Assembly (NCBI GenBank): GCA_947371715.1
Contig: CANBQQ010000056.1
Span: 1 to 11,179 of the forward strand
Length of the DNA: 11,179 nucleotides
Reading direction: 5' to 3'
Origin: Flavipsychrobacter stenotrophus
GTDB lineage: Bacteria; Bacteroidota; Bacteroidia; Chitinophagales; Chitinophagaceae
Numbering within the stretch: position 1 is the stretch's first letter; each line of letters begins with the position of its first letter. Positions 8,001 through 11,179 of this stretch are shown one piece after another. A program made the position numbers and the translations under genes. Under the pieces are notes generated by a model that was given only the letters and a program-made list of their open reading frames with translations, ran no database searches and was not told the DNA's origin.

Positions 8001-9893
8001 GGTAACCCGGGTCATGAATCCAACTGGAATACAAACAGTAACTGGTACGATCACTCTGTGCCGGATTCCACAGATGATGTTGTCATCTCAGCAGGTGCCA
8101 CACACTATCCTGATATTTCTGCCTCAACCACAGTAGCTGTTCGCGATCTTAAGATCGACTCTTCTGTTTCCATCGCCATCAATTCAGGTGCAAAATTGAA
8201 AGTGAAGGGTAATTTCATTCACAATGGCGTTATCACCGGAGCAGGTGCAGTTGTTTTTAATAATAGCAGCGCGCAGAAGATCTCAGGAAAGGGTATTATT
8301 AATAATGTCGAGATCAACAATGTTTCGGGTGTTTCAATTGATACTCTTTCCAATTTGACCGTAACAAATGAATTGGCACTAACTAGTGGGGTATTCAATA
8401 CCAATGATAGTCTCACTTTGTTCTCAGACTATGCCTATACTGCCCGAATTGCACCTATTGCCTCGGGTGCTTCTATAAGCGGGAAAATTCATTCGCAGCA
8501 ATACATTCAGAGCGGCTACAGGCGTTTTCGTTTCTGGAGCCATCCTTTTAATTCTTCATTGTCTTTAAGCCAGATACAACAGTTTATAGACATCACGGGG
8601 CAAGGTGGCGCCGCAAATGGTTTTACTTCAACGAGCACCAATGCCCCGTCTGCCTTCCGGCACGATACTTACTTAAGTAACTCTGCTCTCGGTTACGACC
8701 CCGGTTGGAAAGCATTCACAGATATTTCTACTAATGCTGCTGACTCTAATAAGATCACCAGGCACCAGGCAATACGCTTATTTATGAGAGGTGGTAAGGG
8801 GCAAGGTTTAGGCTATGGCACCTATGTGCCCTCAGCCGTTAAGATCACTATGTCTGGCAATGTTAATCAGGGCACACAGTTTGTACACCTGGCAAAGGGA
8901 AGTTTAGCCAACCAGGATATCAACATGATCGGTAATCCTTACCCTTCGCCGGTAGACATTGGTACTATATTATTCAATGCACAATCAGCAGGCATAGTTA
9001 CAGGCGGGGCTTTTTATGTATGGAATGAGTCTCTTGGCGTTGCAGGCCAATATCAGGCAATCTCCATAGGAACTTCTTCAGCAGACCCTTACTATTTGCA
9101 GGCAAATGCAGCATTTCAGGTACGCGCCGCTAATGACAATACTACACTCGTCTTTAACGAGAGTAACAAAGGCACTGACGCAACAACATATCTATTTAAG
9201 GGTACAAATGAATACACGTCACTCTATGTTTATGACGCCAACTATCACCTTTGGGATATGTTACAGCTTAATTTCAATAGCAATGCAACCAATGCAGAAG
9301 ATAAACGCTGCGATGCAATTAAACTCTCCGGTGCTGATCTCAGTTTTTATTCATTATCTGCTGACGAGCAAAAGTTAACTATTGATAGCAGGCCATACCA
9401 AACCGGCGCCACAGTGCCATTGGGTATCAGGAGTGCATTCGCACAGGATTTTATTATCAGAACAGAAAACACTCATCTGCCGGCAGGTGCATCATTATTC
9501 CTGCATGACAGGCTGTTAGACAACTATACTCCTATAAGCAATGGCATCGAATATAGATTTACAATTTCGAAGGATAGCGCCTCTCAGGGAAATAAACGAT
9601 TTGAATTGACAACGAGTGCGCCTGCCGGGCATTCAGACGGCAACGCGGTGAGAGTTCAGATTTACCCTAATCCGGCGAGTGACGTCGTAAGAATAGACTT
9701 CAGTAGCGAGGGCATCAACAAAACCGATGTAGCTGTACGTAACGTTTTGGGCGTTGTAGTTTACAGTAATGATCTCGGTTGGCAAAAGATAGGTTCTGTT
9801 GATATATTACTGAATAGTTTAGCATCCGGCATCTACTTTGTTGAGATCACTTCAGGAGATAAAAAAGTAGTTAAACAGTTGATCAAGGAGTAG
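1968..9893 (+). CDS. Giant T9SS-secreted surface protein with about 22 PKD/Ig-like repeats
   Basis: Probable cell-surface adhesin or stalk-like protein of about 2641 residues; this role is inferred from architecture. Residues 1-32 form a signal peptide (basic IKKIK, hydrophobic core, TQA before the cleavage site). The frame is open back to a GTG at 1905, but ATG 1968 places the signal peptide correctly. Residues 34-216 form a beta-rich domain starting AAWDFTG, with SFRTAGF and TANTDYFQ motifs. Residues 221-1927 hold 22 PKD/Ig-like modules, mostly 77 residues, with the consensus NPLPT...(I/Y)C(I/N)G..TTI.ASGA.TY.W.PATGLSATTG...TTTTYTVTG....GC....ITV. Residues 1928-2004 are BIG2-like. From 2005, a WVGG...NW...VP motif opens a long C-terminal region with FRFWSHPF near 2187 and MIGNPYPSPVDIG at 2320-2332. 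The last 79 residues (2563-2641) are a T9SS type A sorting domain (YPNPASD, SLASGIYFVEI, end KQLIKE). No catalytic motif is seen. It is flanked by terminators on both sides, so it is probably transcribed alone. Confidence 0.9.
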   Translation: MRSHLCCLPIIKKIKAVSLVFLCFLVVTNTQAANIAAWDFTGSNNIATLAATVFDANLITTSGANNITRGGGASSSAGNNSFRTAGFSNNGISTANTDYFQITLTAAAGNTVSLSTIDASFAGTGTFCATPGVTTQFAYSINNGTSFTLIGSPVAYVGTPATMTQINVSSITALQNVPAGTTIIIRFYASGQTTTGGFGFNSAAAGSYGLAIGGSVVSCKPTAVTATPSATALCTGQTLTLTGAATNATSYSWTGPNSFTSTSLSPAAITTSTASTGVYTLNATNACGTTSVTTTSISVNPYPTIVVSGGATTICSGTTTTLGASGATAYVWSPALGLSSSTGSPVTLTGSSSTIYTVTGTSAGCSSTGTRSITVNTTPTVTVTPGSSAYCIGSSTTISASGANTYTWTPATALSATTGSPVTCTATTTTTYTVTGSSAAGCTSTGTQTITVNPLPTIVMSGGTTTICSGNTTTLGASGASTYSWSPTTGLSSSTGSPVTLTGTTSTIFTVTGTSAAGCTNTGTRSVTVNATPTVTVTPGSSAYCIGSSTTIGASGASTYTWTPATGLSATTGVSVTCTATTTTTYTVTGASTAGCTSTGTQIITVNPLPTVVATAGSATICNGSSTTISASGASTYSWLPATGLSATTGSPVTCTATTTTTYTVTGTSAAGCTSTTIRSITVNPLPTIVMSGGATTICSGNTTTLGASGASTYSWSPTTGLSSSTGSPVTLTGTTSTIFTVTGTSAAGCTNTGTRSVTVNATPTVTVTPGSSAYCIGSSTTIGASGASTYTWTPATGLSATTGSFVTCTATTTTTYTVTGASTAGCTSTGTQIITVNPLPTVVATAGSATICNGSSTTISASGASTYSWLPATGLSATSGSPVTCTATTTTTYTVTGTSTAGCTSNTTRLITVNPLPTIIMSGGATTICSGNTTTLGASGASTYSWSPTTGLSSSTGSPVTLTGTTSTIFTVTGTSAAGCTNTGTSSVTVNATPTITVTPGSSTYCIGSSTTIDASGASTYTWTPATGLSATTGASVTCTATTTTTYTVTGTSSAGCTSSGTQIISVNPLPTVVATAGSATICNGSSTTIGASGAANYSWLPTTGLSATTGAPVTCNASATTTYTITGASTAGCINTTTQTITVNPLPAVAASIGSSTVCNGSSTTVSASGANTYSWTPATGLSASTGSLLTCNSTATRTYTVTGLDINGCSNTATTTVNVTNITVSAATPTYCTGSNTTITAAGATTYTWSPATSLSATTGATVICSSTASRTYTVTGTISGCVTRATQLITVNPLPTLTQTAGSNAICIGASTTITAGGAVTYTWAPGASLSATTGTVVTVTPTVTTAFTLTGTDANGCVNTRSRNITVNALPTILTTVGSGTLCIGASSTITATGGTSYSWSPATYLSATTGTTVTTTPTVSLTYTVTGTNANGCTNKATRAITVNPLPTISSTAGITVYCIGGTTTISASGGATYTWSPATALNATTGINVNASPTVSTIYTITGTDANGCINRSTRSITVNPLPVITASAGTSTICVGSATTLTGAGGTTFTWSPASGLSATTGTTITASPTVTTTYTITGTNSNGCINTNTITITVNSLPVISSSIGSSAVCIGNATTIAASGAVTYVWSPATGLSATSGLNVTASPTTTTTYTITGTNADGCVSSGTRLLTVNSLPAIIPGAAAPAICNGSSTDMSATGALTYSWIPATGLTTTTGSSVHCSVSATTTYTVTGINSNGCSNTATQLITVNPLPAITSTTATPSICMGSTTTISVSGASTYSWAPATGLNTTTGSSVNCNASTTTTYTITGVSTLGCTSTSAILLTVNLLPVATFITTPDSVICTGHLDNYTTQAGNSAYMWTLPGTAGVDYTIISGGISNTDHNVSLKWLTGGIKIVYVNYTSAAGCTGLSAAQNTTTVNSVGSIAPITGNTSLSVGTTGTLANATPGGVWSSSNPSVITIDSVGNIHSLHVGSSMIHYTITNSCGTDQASILVSSIARTWVGGNPGHESNWNTNSNWYDHSVPDSTDDVVISAGATHYPDISASTTVAVRDLKIDSSVSIAINSGAKLKVKGNFIHNGVITGAGAVVFNNSSAQKISGKGIINNVEINNVSGVSIDTLSNLTVTNELALTSGVFNTNDSLTLFSDYAYTARIAPIASGASISGKIHSQQYIQSGYRRFRFWSHPFNSSLSLSQIQQFIDITGQGGAANGFTSTSTNAPSAFRHDTYLSNSALGYDPGWKAFTDISTNAADSNKITRHQAIRLFMRGGKGQGLGYGTYVPSAVKITMSGNVNQGTQFVHLAKGSLANQDINMIGNPYPSPVDIGTILFNAQSAGIVTGGAFYVWNESLGVAGQYQAISIGTSSADPYYLQANAAFQVRAANDNTTLVFNESNKGTDATTYLFKGTNEYTSLYVYDANYHLWDMLQLNFNSNATNAEDKRCDAIKLSGADLSFYSLSADEQKLTIDSRPYQTGATVPLGIRSAFAQDFIIRTENTHLPAGASLFLHDRLLDNYTPISNGIEYRFTISKDSASQGNKRFELTTSAPAGHSDGNAVRVQIYPNPASDVVRIDFSSEGINKTDVAVRNVLGVVVYSNDLGWQKIGSVDILLNSLASGIYFVEITSGDKKVVKQLIKE
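2865..3323 (+). repeat. Partial higher-order unit: modules A-B (first copy)
   Basis: Module 1 (2865-3092, type A, VVSGGATTICSG) is followed by module 2 (3093-3323, type B, TVTPGSSAYCIG). They correspond to the first two thirds of the A-B-C unit that follows; no C module is present here. Module 1 lacks one residue relative to later A modules (TSAGC rather than TSAAGC), so this copy is 3 bp shorter than expected. Confidence 0.85.
3324..4016 (+). repeat. Higher-order repeat unit A-B-C, copy I (693 bp)
   Basis: Three modules of 231 bp each: A (3324-3554, MSGGTTTICSG), B (3555-3785, TPGSSAYCIG) and C (3786-4016, ATAGSATICNG). The unit length is exactly 693 bp and repeats in register in the next two copies. 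C of this copy shares an uninterrupted exact match with C of copy II: positions 3783-3912 are identical to 4476-4605. Confidence 0.93.
4017..4709 (+). repeat. Higher-order repeat unit A-B-C, copy II (693 bp)
   Basis: A (4017-4247), B (4248-4478) and C (4479-4709). At protein level A differs from copy I by a single residue (T to A in SGGxTTIC), and B by only two residues in the TTGxxV turn (VS to SF). DNA identity includes most third positions, so the copies are young or have been homogenised. Confidence 0.93.
4710..5402 (+). repeat. Higher-order repeat unit A-B-C, copy III (693 bp)
   Basis: A (4710-4940), B (4941-5171) and C (5172-5402). This copy is more diverged than I and II, especially in its C module (GASGAANYSWLP, VTCNASATTTYTITG), which grades into the diverged modules that follow. 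The start of its A module is closer at DNA level to module 1 than to the A module of copy II. Confidence 0.9.
5403..7469 (+). repeat. Diverged PKD/Ig-like modules 12-20
   Basis: Nine modules with the same consensus but little DNA identity: 12 (5403-5633), 13 (5634-5852, shortened), 14 (5853-6083), 15 (6084-6314), 16 (6315-6545), 17 (6546-6776), 18 (6777-7007), 19 (7008-7238) and 20 (7239-7469). Modules 14-18 form a subgroup with T(D/N)(A/S)(N/D)GC near the end, a PT(V/T)xxxT strand and no middle cysteine. Modules 12, 13, 19 and 20 keep a third cysteine. These appear to be the older part of the array. Confidence 0.88.
9654..9890 (+). other. T9SS type A C-terminal sorting domain of the giant protein
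   Basis: The last 79 residues show the family pattern: VQIYPNPASD at the start, a V.NVLG strand, LASGIYFVEI and a basic end KKVVKQLIKE. In this family the domain targets proteins to the T9SS translocon and is usually removed when the protein is attached to the surface or released. It differs clearly from the sorting domain of the first gene, so the broken copy at 10190-10350 does not derive from here. Confidence 0.88.
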
Positions 9894-9970
9894 CGTTTCA
9901 CTACAGGCTTGGTCAATTGAAATGATATAGTACTGGCAGTAGCCTCTGCTCATGTCAATCGATCATTACT

Positions 9971-10003
9971 AAAAGCAGTTGCATTTATTTGTAACTGCTT
10001 TTT
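9971..10003 (+). terminator. Intrinsic terminator of the giant gene
   Basis: The left arm AAAAGCAGTTGC (9971-9982) pairs with the right arm at 9991-10002, with one G-T pair and an 8-base loop ATTTATTT. It ends in a run of five T at 9999-10003. It lies 78 bases after the stop codon. Confidence 0.85.
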
Positions 10004-10189
10004 AGTTTTATGCTCTGATCTTTGACTCATGTTGACCGCAACACAACGTCTTTATAACTGTTAGACTATGACTTTACGAAAGAACAATGGGGTGCCAAAT
10101 ACAATAAACATTATGTTTGCTAGGGGGCGTTTTTGTAGTGCAAATTCACGCATTACACCCATCACCTTTTCGCCGCTTCCAGTATCGCA
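10004..10189. other. Intergenic stretch with no recognisable gene
   Basis: No frame gives a protein-like product and no RNA gene is apparent. It may include decayed sequence of the gene whose 3' end survives at 10190-10350, but I cannot align it convincingly to the first NHL gene. Short palindromes such as AAACATTATGTTT (around 10108-10120) are present without an obvious function. Confidence 0.5.
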
Positions 10190-10350
10190 AACCACTATTT
10201 CCCATGTCTCTTTCGCCAATCTTTTAGGTTAGGAGCTGGTCACAAAACTATTCATCAAAAGAAGTTAGGGTCAATATCAACGATCTCCCGTCAGGCATGT
10301 ATATCGTTAAGGTCAATGATATTTACGCTAATCGGGTGATAAAGGAATAA
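10190..10350 (+). pseudogene. Broken copy of the sorting-domain 3' end of the first NHL gene
   Basis: This segment aligns base by base to 1588-1750, the last 54 codons of the first NHL gene. The final 100 bases differ at only five positions, including the stop codon (TAG there, TAA here). The upstream 55 bases are more diverged. Two lesions disable it: the CAG of Gln481 is TAG here (10230-10232), and two bases are missing between 10241 and 10242. Beyond the deletion the sorting-domain end NYSSKEVRVNINDLPSG...RVIKE is readable to the stop. There is no signal peptide, start or propeller upstream. I infer a former duplicate of the first NHL gene whose body was lost; alternatively it is a duplicated sorting-domain fragment. 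Confidence 0.85.
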
Positions 10351-10373
10351 AACACTATTTATCTGCGCATAAG

Positions 10374-10418
10374 AAAGCCTTCAAATACATGCTTCGAAAA
10401 GCGTTTGAAGGCTTTTTT
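10374..10418 (+). terminator. Intrinsic terminator retained behind the pseudogene
   Basis: A 12-bp perfect outer stem (10374-10385 AAAGCCTTCAAA with 10404-10415 TTTGAAGGCTTT) carries an inner GCTT/AAGC stem (10391-10394 with 10399-10402, loop CGAA) and ends in six T (10413-10418). It lies 23 bases after the pseudogene's stop and is unrelated in sequence to the terminator of the first NHL gene. Its presence suggests the remnant was once the end of an expressed gene. Confidence 0.88.
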
Positions 10419-10679
10419 ATGTTACTGCGTATAGATAATATGACCTTGTGTGCAGCCATCTTAGTCCGTCTTCAACAGCATTAGCGGAGCTGAATATCAC
10501 AGCTGGTGTTTTTAATAAGACCTGACTTGTATTGACTTCAGTGCCTGAACTTAGAAGGTGTTGCTCACAATATTGATTATACATATGCCGAAATATTTGT
10601 CATTTAATAAACAGTTCATAATGTGATTGAGCGTATTGTTATATTATCATTAACCTGCATTTGTTGTCTGTTCTTATTG

Positions 10680-10687
10680 TATTTTTG
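10680..10687 (+). promoter_or_regulatory. Candidate Bacteroidota -7 promoter box (TATTTTTG)
   Basis: The octamer fits TAnnTTTG at all fixed positions and lies 26 bases before ATG 10714, similar to the spacing seen before the first NHL gene. A TTTG at 10660-10663 could be a -33 element, but its 16-base spacer is rather short. AT-rich sequence makes chance matches likely. Confidence 0.35.
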
Positions 10688-10713
10688 TTTCAGCAATAAA
10701 TATAGACCTCTCC

Positions 10714-11179
10714 ATGAAAACAACACTTTCTCTTTTCGTAACATTACTCCTCACTTTTTACGCTCACGGGCAGATCATCACCACCATTGCAGGCAGCAGT
10801 GGCACATCAATCGGTGATGGTGGCCCGGCCACAAATGCCAGCTTGATCGGCCCCTTCGATGTAGCCCTCGATGGCAAGGGCAACTATTATATTACCGATG
10901 GCTACCACGACCGCATACGCAAAGTAGATTCCGCAGGAACCATCACTACTGTTGCGGGTAGCGGCATGACTGGCTATAACGGCGATAATATTCCGGCCAC
11001 TACTGCTATGTTAGACAAGCCAATTGGTATATTAGTGGACCATCAGGGGAATATTTACTTCAGCGATGCTTTTAATCACCGTGTGCGAAAGGTTGATACA
11101 GCAGGTACGATAACAACAATAGCTGGTAATGGCAATACAGTATACAATGGCGATAACATAGCTGCTGTATCGGCGGCTA
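10714..11179 (+). CDS. Secreted NHL-repeat protein, 5' part only (runs off the window)
   Basis: Only the first 155 residues are in the window; the frame is still open at the edge. Residues 1-20 are a signal peptide (MKTTLSLF, hydrophobic LLLTFYA, AHGQ at the cleavage region). Two complete NHL repeats follow, at about 23-78 and 79-134, and a third begins. Each has TIAG/TVAG, a GDGGPAT or GDNIPAT turn, GNYYITD or GNIYFSD, and H(D/R)R(I/V)RKVD(S/T)AGTIT. The layout matches the first gene, so the two are paralogues, but the repeats differ enough to rule out a recent copy. By analogy it should carry more blades and a C-terminal T9SS sorting domain; this cannot be seen here. ATG 10714 is chosen because the signal peptide starts there. 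Confidence 0.88.
   Translation, partial: MKTTLSLFVTLLLTFYAHGQIITTIAGSSGTSIGDGGPATNASLIGPFDVALDGKGNYYITDGYHDRIRKVDSAGTITTVAGSGMTGYNGDNIPATTAMLDKPIGILVDHQGNIYFSDAFNHRVRKVDTAGTITTIAGNGNTVYNGDNIAAVSAA

Larger units (their letters stand above)
10351..10713. other. Intergenic region before the partial NHL gene
   Basis: This holds the terminator at 10374-10418, then about 300 bases without a protein-like frame, then the leader of the gene at 10714. A short frame opening at GTG 10623 runs into the next gene out of frame and is not credible. A candidate -7 box lies at 10680-10687. Confidence 0.6.

Noticed and set aside
10108..10120. Small palindrome AAACATTATGTTT between the giant gene and the pseudogene
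   Set aside because: The stem is short and AT-only with no T tract or partner site, so it supports neither a terminator nor an operator.
10623..10817. 64-codon frame starting at GTG with a hydrophobic N-terminus
   Set aside because: It overlaps the start of the NHL gene at 10714 in another frame, and its second half is a shifted reading of that gene's signal peptide and first blade. The hydrophobic start comes from AT-rich leader DNA.

Overview
The window comes from a member of the Bacteroidota, most likely a Chitinophagaceae/Chitinophagales-type bacterium. That placement is an inference from protein style. The complete secreted proteins end in a type A sorting domain of the type IX secretion system (T9SS; an NPASD motif, then SG(M/I)Y(I/F)V and a basic end), a secretion system confined to this phylum. 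Start codons lack a clear Shine-Dalgarno sequence and TAnnTTTG-like -7 boxes are present, both normal for the phylum. Everything recognisable lies on the + strand and concerns large secreted or cell-surface proteins. I see no enzymes, RNA genes, insertion sequences or CRISPR.

Layout. (1) Positions 188-1750 encode a 520-residue secreted protein: signal peptide, six-bladed NHL-type propeller, one Ig/BIG2-like domain and a T9SS sorting domain. A strong terminator follows. (2) Positions 1968-9893 encode a giant secreted protein of about 2641 residues. It has a signal peptide, an N-terminal beta-sandwich-like domain, about 22 Thr/Ser/Gly-rich PKD/Ig-like modules of mostly 77 residues, a BIG2-like domain, a long C-terminal region of a type common in Bacteroidota surface proteins, and a T9SS sorting domain. 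A second strong terminator follows. (3) Positions 10190-10350 are a broken copy of the sorting-domain end of gene 1, with its own terminator. (4) From 10714 to the window edge runs the start of another secreted NHL-repeat protein.

The most notable structure is inside the giant gene. Nine consecutive modules form three tandem copies of a three-module unit (A-B-C) of exactly 693 bp, preceded by a partial A-B unit and followed by nine diverged modules. Copies share long stretches of exact DNA identity, including a 130-bp run, so the array has expanded or been homogenised recently. The encoded block is almost free of charged residues. Modules fall into a two-cysteine and a three-cysteine class.

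How they may work together: the genes have separate terminators, so they are probably separate transcription units rather than one operon. All products would be exported by Sec, then T9SS, and anchored or released at the surface. A propeller protein, a long stalk-like adhesin-type protein and a second propeller protein suggest a surface or adhesion cluster that grows by duplication, but no substrate or partner can be read from the sequence.
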